A stretch of DNA of 64,000 bases from DATJZH01 sp052146815 (GTDB lineage: Bacteria > Actinomycetota > Actinomycetes > Streptosporangiales > Streptosporangiaceae), in the NCBI GenBank assembly GCA_052146815.1, contig JBKQMG010000051.1, forward strand, positions 1-64,000. Direction: 5' to 3'. A program made the position numbers and the translations under genes. The notes beneath the pieces are model-generated. The model did not search any database and was not told where the DNA came from. It was given only the letters and a program-made list of their open reading frames with translations. This document shows, one piece after another, positions 1 through 10,160 of the stretch (positions are counted from its first letter, which is position 1; each line of letters begins with the position of its first letter).

Positions 1-1
1 C

Positions 2-109
2 ACCCACAAGGAGCAGGGCAGCATGATCCGCCGGTACATCATCTGGCGCAACACCCACGCCCACGACGAACGGCTCCGCCGCATCATCAACCGGGCAAAC
101 GTAGCCTGA
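2..109 (+). CDS. Transposase C-terminal end (IS630-like), partial
   Basis: This open frame enters from outside the window and ends at a TGA at 107-109. Only the last 35 residues are visible. They contain an IRRYIIWRN segment and end in INRANVA, which resembles the C-terminus of IS630/Tc1-type transposases in actinobacteria. The DDE catalytic residues would lie upstream of the window, so I cannot tell whether the gene is intact. No terminal inverted repeat was recognised in the few bases before valS. The family call rests on a short stretch and is tentative. Confidence 0.45.
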   Translation, partial: THKEQGSMIRRYIIWRNTHAHDERLRRIINRANVA

Positions 110-116
110 CACGGCA

Positions 117-2789
117 CTAGCTCGCCGGCGGCAGCGCGGCGAGGCGGTCAGCCAGGCGGCCGATCTCGGCCTGGGCGGTGGCGAGCCGGTCACGGTTCTT
201 GGCCACGACCGCGGCGGGCGCCTTCTCGACGAAAGACGGGCTGGCGAGCTTGCGCTGCGCGGCCTGCGCGTCGGCGCGCGCCGCGGCGAGGTCCTTCTCG
301 AGCCGCCGCCGCTCGGCCCCGACGTCGATGCCCGCGGCGGTGTCCAGCTGGACGGTGACGCCCTCGGCCTCGACGGAGGCGGTGGGCGCGAACCCGCCGC
401 CGGGCGGGCTGAGCCGCAGCAGTGACCGGATCCGCGCCTCGTGGGCGGCCAGTGCCGTCGCCTCGATGCCGGCCAGCGCGGCCGGCACGGGCTGGGACGG
501 CCGCAGGCCCTGGTCGGAGCGGAACCGGCGGACCTGGGTGACCAGGCGCATCAGCGCGCCGATCTCGGCCTCGGCGGCGGGGTCCGCGCCGGGAGCCTGA
601 CCGGCCCCGGCCAGGGCGGCCGCGCCGGTGCCGGGCGCCTGCTGGCCCGGCCAGCGCGCGATCACGACCGACTCCCCGCCGGTCAGCGCCGTCCACAGTT
701 CCTCGGTGACGAACGGCATCACGGGGTGGAGCAGCCGCAGCAGCCGGTCCAGGACGGAGCCGAGGACCAGCCGGGCGGAGGTGGCCGCCTGCTCGTCCGG
801 CCCGTTCAGCGCGGCCTTGGCCAGCTCCAGGTACCAGTCGCAGAACTCGTCCCAGGCGAAGTGGTAGAGCGCCTCGCAGAGCTTGGCGAACTCAAACTGC
901 TCGAACAGGCCGTCCACCTCGGCCGTGACCGCGGCCAGCCGGGACAGGATCCACCGGTCGGGGACCGACAGCCTGTCCCGCGGCGGGACCGGCTGCCCGG
1001 TGATCGCGCCGCTCATCAGCGCGAACCGGGTGGCGTTCCACAGCTTGTTGCAGAAGTTCCGCGAGCCCGCCACCCATTCCTCGCTGACGGCGACATCGCC
1101 GCCGGGATTGGCGCCGCGCGCCAGGGTGAACCGGGTCGCGTCCGCGCCGAACCGGTCGATCCAGTCCAGCGGGTCGACGGTGTTGCCGCGCGTTTTGGAC
1201 ATCTTCTTGCCGAACTGGTCCCGGACCAGGCCGTGCAGGGCGATCTGCCGGAAGGGCACGGCCTGGTCGGGACCCTCACCGGACATCGCATACAGGCCGA
1301 ACATCATCATCCGGGCGACCCAGAAGAACAGGATGTCGTAGCCGGTGACCAGGACGCTGGTCGGGTAGAACGCGCGCAGGTCGGGCGTACCGGCCGGCCA
1401 GCCGAGCGTGGAGAACGGCCACAGGCCCGAGGAGAACCAGGTGTCGAGCACATCGGAGTCCTGGCGCCACCCCTCACCGGACGGCGGCTCCTCGTCCGGG
1501 CCGACGCAGACGGCCTCGCCCTCGGGCGAGTACCACACCGGAATCCGGTGGCCCCACCATAGCTGGCGGCTGATGCACCAGTCGTGCATGTCGTCGACCC
1601 AGTCGAAGTAGCGGGCGGCCATGTCCCGCGGGTAGATCTGCACCCGGTCGTCGCGGACCGCGTCGCCGGCCGCCTTGGCCAGCGGCCCGACCTTGACGAA
1701 CCACTGCAGCGACAGGCGCGGCTCGACGGTGGTGCCGCACCGGCCGCAGTGGCCCACGGCGTGCACGTACGGGCGCCGCTCGGCCACCACCCGGCCCTCG
1801 GCCCGCAGCGCCGCCAGCACGGCGGGCCTGGCCTCGAACCGGTCCAGGCCCTCGAACGGGCCCGGCGCGGTGATGACCGCGCGCTCGTTCATGATCATGA
1901 TCGCGGGCAGGTCGTGCCGGCGGCCGATCTCGAAGTCGTCGGGATCGTGCGCGGGCGTGACCTTGACGGCGCCGGTGCCGAACTCCGGGTCCACGTGCGG
2001 GTCGGCGACTACCGGGATCATCCGGCCGGTCAGCGGCAGCGCGACCTCACGGCCGACCAGGTGGCTGTAACGCGGATCGTCCGGGTGCACGGCCACGCCA
2101 GTGTCGCCGAGCATCGTCTCGACCCGGGTCGTGGCCACGACGATCGCGTCCTCGCCGTCGCCGTACCGGACCGACACCAGCTCGCCCTCGTCATCGGAGT
2201 GCTCGACCTCGATGTCGGACAGCGCCGTCAGGCACCGCGGGCACCAGTTGATGATGCGCTGGGCCCGGTAGATGAGGCCGTCGTCGAACAGCCGCTTGAA
2301 CATCGTCTGCACGGCCCGGCTGAGGCCCTCGTCCATCGTGAACCGCTCGCGCGTCCAGTCGACGCCGTCGCCGAGGCGGCGCATCTGCCCGAGGATCCGG
2401 CCGCCGGACTCCGCCTTCCATTTCCAGACGCGCTCGACGAACGCCTCGCGGCCGAGGTCGTGGCGGCTCAGGCCGTCCCTGGCCAGCTCGCGCTCCACCA
2501 CGTTCTGGGTGGCGATCCCGGCGTGATCCATGCCGGGGACCCAGAGTGCGTTGTACCCCTGCATCCGGCGTCGGCGGACCAGCGCGTCGATCAGCGTGTG
2601 ATCGAGGGCGTGCCCGATATGCAGGGAGCCGGTCACGTTCGGCGGCGGGATCACGATCGTGAAGGGCGGGGCCGGCGAATGCGGATCGGCGGTGAAGTAA
2701 CCGGCCGCTACCCAGCCCTCGTAGCGGCGCGTCTCCACGTCGGCGGGCGAATACTGCGGCGGTAGCGGCGGGTGCGGTGCGTCGGTCAC
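117..2789 (-). CDS. valS: Valyl-tRNA synthetase
   Basis: Class I aminoacyl-tRNA synthetase that charges tRNA-Val in the cytoplasm, 890 residues, normal for the family. The ATP-binding HIGH motif is seen in GSLHIGHA near residue 58 and the KMSKS equivalent KKMSKTRGN near residue 530. Between them lies the editing domain (AHDPDDFEIG region) that hydrolyses Thr-tRNA-Val. The C-terminal ~70 residues form the Ala/Arg-rich coiled-coil tRNA arm. It starts at GTG 2789 with no strong Shine-Dalgarno. The gene lies alone, with its 3' end only a few bases from the transposase end. No T-box-like leader was recognised. Confidence 0.97.
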   Translation of the reverse strand: MTDAPHPPLPPQYSPADVETRRYEGWVAAGYFTADPHSPAPPFTIVIPPPNVTGSLHIGHALDHTLIDALVRRRRMQGYNALWVPGMDHAGIATQNVVERELARDGLSRHDLGREAFVERVWKWKAESGGRILGQMRRLGDGVDWTRERFTMDEGLSRAVQTMFKRLFDDGLIYRAQRIINWCPRCLTALSDIEVEHSDDEGELVSVRYGDGEDAIVVATTRVETMLGDTGVAVHPDDPRYSHLVGREVALPLTGRMIPVVADPHVDPEFGTGAVKVTPAHDPDDFEIGRRHDLPAIMIMNERAVITAPGPFEGLDRFEARPAVLAALRAEGRVVAERRPYVHAVGHCGRCGTTVEPRLSLQWFVKVGPLAKAAGDAVRDDRVQIYPRDMAARYFDWVDDMHDWCISRQLWWGHRIPVWYSPEGEAVCVGPDEEPPSGEGWRQDSDVLDTWFSSGLWPFSTLGWPAGTPDLRAFYPTSVLVTGYDILFFWVARMMMFGLYAMSGEGPDQAVPFRQIALHGLVRDQFGKKMSKTRGNTVDPLDWIDRFGADATRFTLARGANPGGDVAVSEEWVAGSRNFCNKLWNATRFALMSGAITGQPVPPRDRLSVPDRWILSRLAAVTAEVDGLFEQFEFAKLCEALYHFAWDEFCDWYLELAKAALNGPDEQAATSARLVLGSVLDRLLRLLHPVMPFVTEELWTALTGGESVVIARWPGQQAPGTGAAALAGAGQAPGADPAAEAEIGALMRLVTQVRRFRSDQGLRPSQPVPAALAGIEATALAAHEARIRSLLRLSPPGGGFAPTASVEAEGVTVQLDTAAGIDVGAERRRLEKDLAAARADAQAAQRKLASPSFVEKAPAAVVAKNRDRLATAQAEIGRLADRLAALPPAS

Positions 2790-3121
2790 GTCAGGTGAGT
2801 CTACGTAGTTGTCCGGTGCCGCGCGGCCGGGGCAGGCAGGGAGCCTCGCCTGCCGTGGACCGGATCGGCGGTCCCGGCGTCACCGGCTCCTCATCTTGGC
2901 GGCCGCCTGGCGGCGGCCCGGTCGCGGTCTGCAGAGCGGCGCCGGGCGGCCGCCGGATCGGGTGCTGCGCCGCGTCATAACAGCACGGCGGCAGCCTGCG
3001 TACAAGTCAGTCACTGACCGATGCCCGCCGTGGATCTGCGGCGCACGGGCGTGTAACAGTGAACGGAACCGTCGCGCGCGGCCTGCGGCGGTGCACAGGG
3101 GAAGCGAGGTGATGAAGACCC
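2790..3121. other. Divergent intergenic region between valS and ABC permease
   Basis: About 330 bases separate the divergently transcribed valS and the first ABC permease gene. I see no credible gene, tRNA or strong hairpin here. A TAACAGT sequence around 3051-3057 could be a -10 element for the rightward operon, but no convincing -35 accompanies it. Confidence 0.4.
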
Positions 3122-6100
3122 GTGCGCAGATCGCCTGTCATCGTCCGGCGCGTACTCCCCCATCGGCTGGCCCTGATCGCCGCGCTGCTGACGGTTACCC
3201 TCGCCGCGGCGATCCTCGCCGCGCTCGCCTCGTTCTCCGCCACCGTGACCACCTATGCGGTCCGCACCTCGCTGTCCGGCAATCCCGGCACCGACATCTC
3301 GGTCACCGCATCGGTGACTTCCCCGGCGGCAGCAGCCCGCGGCCAGGAGCTGGTCGTCCGGTCGCTGCGCAGCGCACTGCCCGGCGTCCCGGTCGCCCTC
3401 TGGGGCAGCGAGTCCTCTGACTATCTCGACATCCTGACCGGTGCCGGGCGGGCCGCGCAGGCCCACGTAATAGCCCTGTCCGCCCTGCCCGGCCACGCCG
3501 CCCTGCTGGCCGGATCCTGGCCGCGGGTGACCGGCCCGGCCAGCACCCCGGCCGGCCTGACGCCGGCGGCCGCGCCGGTCGCGCTCGCCCGGAGCCTGCA
3601 TCTGGCTCCCGGCTCGACGCTGCGGCTGCGGGCCAGTGTCAGCGGGGCCGCTGCCAAGATCCGGATCACCGGCATCTTCCGCGCGCTGCACCCGGCTAGC
3701 GCCTACTGGCTGCTGGACCCGCCGGCCGCAGGGGTGCAGCACACGGGTGGCTTCACGGTTTATCCGCCGCTCGTCACCACGTTCCCGGTCCTGGCGGGCA
3801 GCGGCATTCCTGTTTCCTCCGCGTCCTTCGCCGCGGCCCCCGCAGTCAGCCGGATCAGGGCGGCAGGCCTGAATCAGGCCGCGGTCACGCTGCAGTCCGG
3901 CCTCAGCGCGCTGGGCCGCTCGCCACGCCTGCCCGAGGCGACGATCACCACAGGTCTGCCGGGCCTGCTGGCGGGGCTCGGCACGGCTCTGGTGGTCGCT
4001 CGGTCGCAGCTGGCGATTGGCGTCCTGATCCTGCTGGTCATCGCCGGGGCAACGCTGGCGCTGTCTGCCGGGATGCTCAGCGCCCAGCGCCAGGCGGAAA
4101 CGGCCCTGCTGCGCTCGCGCGGAGCCTCCCGCGGCCAGCTCGTGCGCACCGGGCTCGCCGAGGCCGCCCTGCTTGTCCTGCCCGCCACCGTGGCCGGGCC
4201 GCTGCTCGGCGGCCTCGCCCTTCCGCTGCTGGCCCGCCGGGGCCCCCTGACCGGAAGCCGCCTGCGGCTGCCGGTGGTCTTTCCGGCGGTGGCCTGGGTG
4301 GCGGCGGCCGCCGTGGCCGCGGGGTGCCTGCTGATCCTGGCGCTGCCGTGGCTGCGCGCGGGCGGGTCACCGGTGCGCGAGCGGGTCAGGCGCGCCCGCC
4401 GCGGCGCGCTCACCGCAGCCACCCGTGCCGGAGCCGACCTGGCCCTGCTGGCCCTGGCCGTGCTGGCCGGGTGGCAGCTGGCCCACCATGCCGCGGCAGT
4501 CTCGGCCGGGCTGGACGGGTCGATCGGCGTGGACCCGGTGCTGGTCGTTGCCCCGGTGCTGGCCCTGACCGCCGGCGCTGTCGTCATGCTGCGGCTGCTG
4601 CCGCTGGTGGTGCGGCTCGGTGACCGGGCCGCCGCCCGGGGCCGACGGCTGACCGCCGCCGCCGCGGCGTGGCAGGTCAGCCGCCGGCCGGTCCGGCAGG
4701 CCGGCCCCGTTCTGCTTGCGGTGCTGGCCGTGGCCATCAGCGTGCTGGCGGTGTCGCAGTGGAGCAGCTGGCAGCGGTCGGCGCAGGACCGGGCCAGCTT
4801 CGCGACCGGCGCCGACGCACGTGTCAACCTGCTCCCGGCGGCGCCGCTGCCCGTCGGCCGGGTGGCTGATCTGACGGCCGGCCCGGCCGTCCGCGACAGC
4901 ACGCCGGCGGTGCGGGCACCGATCGGGCTGTCGAGTTCCGCCACCGCGACGCTGCTGGCGCTGGACGCCCGCCAGGCCATGTCGGTGGCGGCGATCCGGC
5001 CGGATCTGGTCGGCGGCTCCCCGAAGGCGATGCTCGCGAAGCTCGCGCCAGGACCCGCGGCAGGCAGGCCGGTGCCCGCCCGCCCGGCGCGGCTGCTGGT
5101 CACCGCCGCGCTGCGGGCGCACGTGGTGGGGACGCCTGAGCTGTTCGTCCAGCTGACGGACGCGTTTGGCATCTGCTATCAGGTGCGGGCCGGGGCGCTG
5201 CCAGCCAATGGCAGCAGGCACCGGCTTACTGTTCCGGTCGCCCCGGCCGGCAAGGCCGCTTACCCGCTGCGCATCAGCGGGTTCAGCCTGCAGTACCTCA
5301 TGCCAGCCCGGCCGCCAGGCAGCGCCGTGCTGCTGGTCACGTCGGTCCGCGGCGCCGCCACCATGACCGGCGCGTTCGGGCGGCCGTTCGCGGCGGGCCG
5401 CGCGGGCCAGGCCCTGTCGGGCTCGACTACCACCGACGTCGGCGAGGTCGGCTCCTCCCCGCGCGTCATCAGCGCTGCAGTGAACGGCGCTTTCCTGCGG
5501 GTGGAGTTCGCGCCGGGCGCCGGAGTCTTCCCGGCTACCTTCGGTGCGGGACCCACCCCGATGCCGGCGTCGGTGAGCGTCACCCCGGCGGTGCCGCGCT
5601 TGCTGCCGGCTGCTGCGACCAGCGCCTTCGTCGCAGCCAGCGGTCACGGACTCGGCAGCCGCGTGCCCGTCAGCGTAGGCGGGACTACCGTGACGGTCAG
5701 GATTGTCACCGTCATCAGCGGTTTCCCCACCATCAGCGGGCCGAGCGGCGGGCTGATCGTCGACCAGGCCCGGCTGCAGCAGGTGCTGGCCGACATGGGC
5801 GCACAGCCGCAGCCGGTAACCGAGTGGTGGCTGCGCACCAGCGGCCGCCTGTCGCGACGGACGCTGCCGCCCGGCGCCATGCTCACCGAGCGCGCGGCGA
5901 TGGCCAGGGGGCTGACGGCCGACCCGCTCGGGGCGGCACCGCAGCTGGCCATGCTCGCGATCGCAGTCGCGGCGCTGATCCTGGCGGCGGCCGGATTCCT
6001 GGTCGCTGCGGCCACGGCCCGGGAGCGGGCGAGGGACCTGGCGCTGCTTGCCTCCCTGGGCGCTACCCGGCGCCAGCTGACCCGGCTGCTGTGCCTGGAG

Positions 6101-6355
6101 CAGGCGCTGCTGTCGGTCCCGGCCGCGGCGGCCGGGCTTGTGCTCGGCGTGCTGCTGGCGCAGCTCGTCGTCCCGGCGGTGACCCTCAGCTCGGCCGGAG
6201 CGCGGCCGGACCCCCCGGTGCTGGTCCTGGTGCCGCTGGCGGTGCCGGCGGTCGTGGCCCTGGTCATCGCCGCCGCGCCCGTGCTCATCGCGGCGTTCGG
6301 TGCGGGCAGCCGGGCGAGCCTGACGGCTAGCGTCCGGGTCGAGGTACCCGCATGA
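3122..6355 (+). CDS. FtsX-like ABC transporter permease (1)
   Basis: Large membrane permease of the MacB/FtsX type, 1077 residues. A first membrane segment lies at about residues 14-40, followed by a long extracytoplasmic domain. Two clusters of hydrophobic helices, each following an FtsX-like segment (QAETALLRSRGASRGQLVR near 320; ERARDLALLASLGATRRQLT near 970), show the duplicated FtsX architecture. The GTG at 3122 was chosen because a purine-rich GAAGCGAGGTGATGAAG stretch precedes it. Its stop overlaps the ATG of the next permease by 4 nt, so translation is coupled. Substrate unknown; such systems export lipids, peptides or drugs or act on the envelope. Confidence 0.85.
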   Translation: MRRSPVIVRRVLPHRLALIAALLTVTLAAAILAALASFSATVTTYAVRTSLSGNPGTDISVTASVTSPAAAARGQELVVRSLRSALPGVPVALWGSESSDYLDILTGAGRAAQAHVIALSALPGHAALLAGSWPRVTGPASTPAGLTPAAAPVALARSLHLAPGSTLRLRASVSGAAAKIRITGIFRALHPASAYWLLDPPAAGVQHTGGFTVYPPLVTTFPVLAGSGIPVSSASFAAAPAVSRIRAAGLNQAAVTLQSGLSALGRSPRLPEATITTGLPGLLAGLGTALVVARSQLAIGVLILLVIAGATLALSAGMLSAQRQAETALLRSRGASRGQLVRTGLAEAALLVLPATVAGPLLGGLALPLLARRGPLTGSRLRLPVVFPAVAWVAAAAVAAGCLLILALPWLRAGGSPVRERVRRARRGALTAATRAGADLALLALAVLAGWQLAHHAAAVSAGLDGSIGVDPVLVVAPVLALTAGAVVMLRLLPLVVRLGDRAAARGRRLTAAAAAWQVSRRPVRQAGPVLLAVLAVAISVLAVSQWSSWQRSAQDRASFATGADARVNLLPAAPLPVGRVADLTAGPAVRDSTPAVRAPIGLSSSATATLLALDARQAMSVAAIRPDLVGGSPKAMLAKLAPGPAAGRPVPARPARLLVTAALRAHVVGTPELFVQLTDAFGICYQVRAGALPANGSRHRLTVPVAPAGKAAYPLRISGFSLQYLMPARPPGSAVLLVTSVRGAATMTGAFGRPFAAGRAGQALSGSTTTDVGEVGSSPRVISAAVNGAFLRVEFAPGAGVFPATFGAGPTPMPASVSVTPAVPRLLPAAATSAFVAASGHGLGSRVPVSVGGTTVTVRIVTVISGFPTISGPSGGLIVDQARLQQVLADMGAQPQPVTEWWLRTSGRLSRRTLPPGAMLTERAAMARGLTADPLGAAPQLAMLAIAVAALILAAAGFLVAAATARERARDLALLASLGATRRQLTRLLCLEQALLSVPAAAAGLVLGVLLAQLVVPAVTLSSAGARPDPPVLVLVPLAVPAVVALVIAAAPVLIAAFGAGSRASLTASVRVEVPA

Positions 6356-9180
6356 CGGCCGGCCGTCACCAAACCCCTCGCGCCGTGAGCCAGCGGCCGG
6401 TGCGAGGTCGGCTGCGGCGGTTCCTGACCGGCCCGGCTGGCCCCGGACCGGCCTGGGCACTGGCGCTCGTCGCCCTGCTCAGCGCCTTCATCGCGGTAGG
6501 CGGTCCGCGATACCTCGCGGCGCTGCAGAACAGGGCGCTTGCGCAGACCCTGCAATCAGCGGGGCAGTTCGGCATTTCCGCCGCCATCAGCTGGCACATC
6601 ATCGGCGTCGGTCGGCAGGCGCAGTTCCCCGCCGCGGGCATCGACGGGGTCGGCCGTGCCATCGGCGGCCAGATCCGGCCGCCCCTGCACTCCCCGCCCG
6701 CGCAGTACTGGAACGGGCTGACGACGCCGTTCGAGTCAGCCAGGAACGCGCCGGCCGGAACCATTCTCAGTTCCCTGGAGCCAATGCTCGAGGTTGCCTA
6801 CCGAAGCCGCCTGCCCCGGCATGCGCGGCTGATCTCCGGGTCGTGGCCGCAGGCCGCGGCGGCCAGGCGGCCAGGCCAGCAGGCCGTGGTCTTGCAGACC
6901 GCCGTGACGCGAACGACGGCGCGCCGGCTCGCCCTGCGGGTCGGCAGCCAGTTCTCGCTCGTCCGCGGCCCCGAGCTGCCCGCCAGCGACCCGCCGGTAG
7001 TGCTGAAGGTGACTGGGATAGTCCGGCCGGCGGACCCGTCGGCGGCCTTCTGGACCGCTGACCCGGCGCTGGCGGTTCCTAGCGTGCTGGAGAGCAAGCA
7101 CGGGCCGCGCTGGCAAACCGGGATGTTCGTCCCCCCGGCCGAGCTGGCCGCCCTCGAGAGCGCCTGGACGCAGGGCACTGTGCAGCTGCAGTGGCAGTAC
7201 CCGCTGTCCGTCCGGGCACTGACGATGGCGCAGGTACCCGCGGTGACGCAGGCTATGGCCAAAGTGGCGACCGGCGCAGCGGCGGCCATGCTGGCGGCGC
7301 CGGGCCTGCCCGCCGGGTTCGGTGGCATCGCGGGCACCCCGAGCGTTTCCGTAGACGGAGCCGGCGTCCTGGCTGACTTCTCTGCTGAGGAGGCGGCCGT
7401 CGGCGCGACCGCGTCGCTTCTTACTTTCGGGCTGTTCGCTGTCACCCTGATCCTGCTGATGGTCTGCGCGCTCGTCGTCGCCGCGGCCTACCTCGACGAG
7501 ATGACGCTGATCCGGGCCAGGGGGGGGAGCACCCGGCAGGCGGCCGCGCGGACCGCGGCGAGGACCGCCGCGATCGCAGGGCCATGGCTGGCCGCGGGCG
7601 CGGTGCTGGCGGTGCTGGCTGTTCCCGGCGGCGGCAACCCGGCCAGCTTGCCGCTGCTGGCCGTCGCCGCCGCGTTCACCCTGGCGGCCCCGGCCGCGGC
7701 GGTCGGATGGGAGCACCGCGGGCCCCGGTCGCTGGCTGCCGCCCGCCGCGGCGACGTGGTGACCCGGCGCCGCTCGCCGCGCCAGGTCATCGCCGAGGCA
7801 TCTCTGCTGGTCGCGGTGGCCGGCGCCGCGGTCGCACTGCGCCAGCGTGGCCTGGCGCCGGGGACTTCCGACCCCTACATCAGCTCCGCGCCGGTCCTGG
7901 TGGCCCTGGCGGCGGGCCTGGTCGCCGCCTGGATCTACCCGGTTCCGCTGCGCCTGTTGCTGCGGGTCAGCGCCGCCCGGCGGGGCGCCGTCGGGTATCT
8001 CGGCATCGCCCGGGCCGCCCGCTCGCGGCCCGGCACGGTACTCCCGGCCCTGGCCCTGGTGGTGGCGCTGGCCGTTATCGCGCTCGGCGGCACCATCCGG
8101 GCGGCGGTCAGCCGCGGGCAGGTGGCCGCTTCCTGGCGCCGGGTGGGCGCAGACGCGATCATCCAGCGCATCGGAGCCCAGCAGGACGTCGGAGCCGCCG
8201 CACAGCACGCGATCGCGGCCGTGCCGGGGGTCAGGGAGGCCTGCCCCGTTTATATCGCTCCGCCTGGATCCATTGAAGCGGGAAACCTGCTGGTCAGCGA
8301 CACTGTCAGCGTGTCGACAGGGGTGATCCTGGCGGAGCCCGGCTGCTATGCCGGGCTGGTAGCCCGGACGCCCTGGCCGGCGTTCCCGTCTCCTCGCCTG
8401 CTGGCCAGGCGCGAACCGGGCGCAGCGGTGCCGGTCATTGCCACGCCCCGGCTCGCGGCGACCGTGCGGAAGGGAGCGGACCGGCTGGCCTTCGCCAGCA
8501 GCCTGGTCACTATTCACGTGGCCGGGACAGTCGCCAGCACCCCGGCGCTGCCCGGCGGCGGCCCCTTCGTGGTCATGCCCGCGTGGGCGACGCCCCGGTT
8601 CCAGGCGAGCACGAGCCCCGACACGCTGCTGCTCGGCGGCGGCAGCATTGACATGCCCGCACTGCGGGCCGCGGTCCGCCGGACGCTGCCGGGCGGCGTG
8701 ATCACTTCCCGTGCCGCCGCGGTTCAGGCGATCGCCGATTCTCCGGCCGTCCGCGGATCGCGATCGCTGTTCCTGCTCAGCGTCGTGGCCGGGGCCGCGT
8801 GCTGCGTGGCCGCTGTGCTGCTCGGCCTGCTGCTGTCCGGGCGCGACCGCACTCGTCTGGCCGCCTGGCTGGCCGCTCTCGGCATGACCGATCGCCAGAG
8901 CCGCCGGCTTGCCTTCCTCGACGCGCTGCCCATGGTGCTGATCGCGGTCGTCGGCGCCGAACTCGCCGGCGCGGTCCTCGGCCAGGTGGTCGGCCCGGCG
9001 CTCGATCTGTCGGTGCTGACCAGCTCAAGCGCCTCGGTCCCCGTTCAGCCCGATCTGCTGGCCCTCGTCGTCCCGGCCGTCGGCGTGATCGCCCTGGTCG
9101 CGGCGATCACGGCCGGGCAGTCCCTCACGACCCGCAGGCGCGCGAAGGTCGGCGTGCTGCGGCTGGACGAAGGCAGGTGA
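6352..9180 (+). CDS. FtsX-like ABC transporter permease (2)
   Basis: Second large permease of the same export system, 942 residues. An N-terminal membrane segment (ALALVALLSAFIAVGGPRYL, residues 37-56) is followed by a long extracytoplasmic region. Membrane clusters occur near 370-470 and at the C-terminus. The segment MTLIRARGGSTRQAAART near residue 385 is the FtsX-family cytoplasmic loop. It overlaps the upstream permease by 4 nt (ATGA), and its own stop overlaps the GTG of the ATPase gene. The four genes 3122-10861 are therefore almost certainly one operon encoding a heteromeric transporter. Substrate cannot be read from the sequence. Confidence 0.83.
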   Translation: MTAGRHQTPRAVSQRPVRGRLRRFLTGPAGPGPAWALALVALLSAFIAVGGPRYLAALQNRALAQTLQSAGQFGISAAISWHIIGVGRQAQFPAAGIDGVGRAIGGQIRPPLHSPPAQYWNGLTTPFESARNAPAGTILSSLEPMLEVAYRSRLPRHARLISGSWPQAAAARRPGQQAVVLQTAVTRTTARRLALRVGSQFSLVRGPELPASDPPVVLKVTGIVRPADPSAAFWTADPALAVPSVLESKHGPRWQTGMFVPPAELAALESAWTQGTVQLQWQYPLSVRALTMAQVPAVTQAMAKVATGAAAAMLAAPGLPAGFGGIAGTPSVSVDGAGVLADFSAEEAAVGATASLLTFGLFAVTLILLMVCALVVAAAYLDEMTLIRARGGSTRQAAARTAARTAAIAGPWLAAGAVLAVLAVPGGGNPASLPLLAVAAAFTLAAPAAAVGWEHRGPRSLAAARRGDVVTRRRSPRQVIAEASLLVAVAGAAVALRQRGLAPGTSDPYISSAPVLVALAAGLVAAWIYPVPLRLLLRVSAARRGAVGYLGIARAARSRPGTVLPALALVVALAVIALGGTIRAAVSRGQVAASWRRVGADAIIQRIGAQQDVGAAAQHAIAAVPGVREACPVYIAPPGSIEAGNLLVSDTVSVSTGVILAEPGCYAGLVARTPWPAFPSPRLLARREPGAAVPVIATPRLAATVRKGADRLAFASSLVTIHVAGTVASTPALPGGGPFVVMPAWATPRFQASTSPDTLLLGGGSIDMPALRAAVRRTLPGGVITSRAAAVQAIADSPAVRGSRSLFLLSVVAGAACCVAAVLLGLLLSGRDRTRLAAWLAALGMTDRQSRRLAFLDALPMVLIAVVGAELAGAVLGQVVGPALDLSVLTSSSASVPVQPDLLALVVPAVGVIALVAAITAGQSLTTRRRAKVGVLRLDEGR

Positions 9181-10160
9181 CTAGCGTGGAACAGACGTCC
9201 ATCGACGAGCTGACCGGCCGGCATGACCCGGCCGGCCTTAGCGGCGCCAGACCGCGCTCCGCTCCGGCTGATCGCGCCGTGATCGCCTGCGAGCGGCTGG
9301 TGCGCATCTACTCGGTCGCGGGCATTGAGGTCCAGGCCCTGCAGGGCCTGGACCTGCTCATCGATCCCGGTGAGCTGACTGCCCTGGTCGGCGCGTCCGG
9401 GAGCGGAAAATCCACTCTGCTGAACATCCTGGCTGGCCTGGACACCCCGACCGCCGGCCAGGCCAGGGTCGCCGGCCACGACCTGCTGACTATGGGGAGC
9501 CGAGATCGGCTGGCCTACCGGCGCGGCACGGTGGGTTTCCTATGGCAGCAGACCAGCAGGAACCTGTTCTCGCATCTGACCGCCAAGGAGAACGTCACGC
9601 TGCCCATGCGCCTAGCCGGGCTGGGCCGCGCCGAGCGTGCGCGCCGCACCAGCGAGCTGCTGGACGTACTGAGCGTCGGTTACTGCAGCGACCGGACGCC
9701 CGCGCAGATGTCCGGCGGGGAGCAGCAGCGAGTCGCCATCGGCGTCGCGCTCGCCAACCAGCCCGCGGTCCTGCTGGCCGACGAGCCGACCGGCGAGCTG
9801 GACAGCGAGACCGCCGACCAGGTCTTCGCGGCCATGCGAACCGCCAACGCCGAGCTCGGCGTGACTATCCTGGTCGTCACCCACGACCAGCAGGTCTCCG
9901 CGCAGGTCCGCAGGACGATCGCGATCAGGGACGGGCAGATCAGCACCGAGGTCCTGCGGCGGACAACCACCGACGAGCACGGCCGCGAGTCGGACGTCGC
10001 GCAGGAGTACTCGGTGCTGGACCGGGCCGGCAGGCTGCAGATACCGCGCGCCTTCATCAATTCCCTCGGCATCCGGGATCGGGTGCGCCTGGCCCTCGAA
10101 CCCGACCACGTGGGCGTATGGCCGGACGCCAGTCATCAAAGCGGACAGGAGCACGCATGA
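9177..10160 (+). CDS. ABC transporter ATPase with C-terminal AbrB-like tail
   Basis: LolD/MacB-type ATPase, 327 residues from GTG 9177, which overlaps the upstream stop as GTGA. GTG 9186 is an alternative with better spacing to AAGGCAGG. Walker A GASGSGKST is at residues 72-80, signature MSGGEQQR near 180, and Walker B VLLADEP near 200. It couples ATP hydrolysis to the two FtsX permeases encoded upstream. Unusually, the last ~50 residues (YSVLDRAGRLQIPRAFINSL and on to HVGVWPD) read like a SpoVT/AbrB swapped-hairpin domain rather than the usual short ATPase tail. I have an impression of similar tails in other actinobacterial ATPases, but cannot verify it here. Confidence 0.88.
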   Translation: MTSVEQTSIDELTGRHDPAGLSGARPRSAPADRAVIACERLVRIYSVAGIEVQALQGLDLLIDPGELTALVGASGSGKSTLLNILAGLDTPTAGQARVAGHDLLTMGSRDRLAYRRGTVGFLWQQTSRNLFSHLTAKENVTLPMRLAGLGRAERARRTSELLDVLSVGYCSDRTPAQMSGGEQQRVAIGVALANQPAVLLADEPTGELDSETADQVFAAMRTANAELGVTILVVTHDQQVSAQVRRTIAIRDGQISTEVLRRTTTDEHGRESDVAQEYSVLDRAGRLQIPRAFINSLGIRDRVRLALEPDHVGVWPDASHQSGQEHA

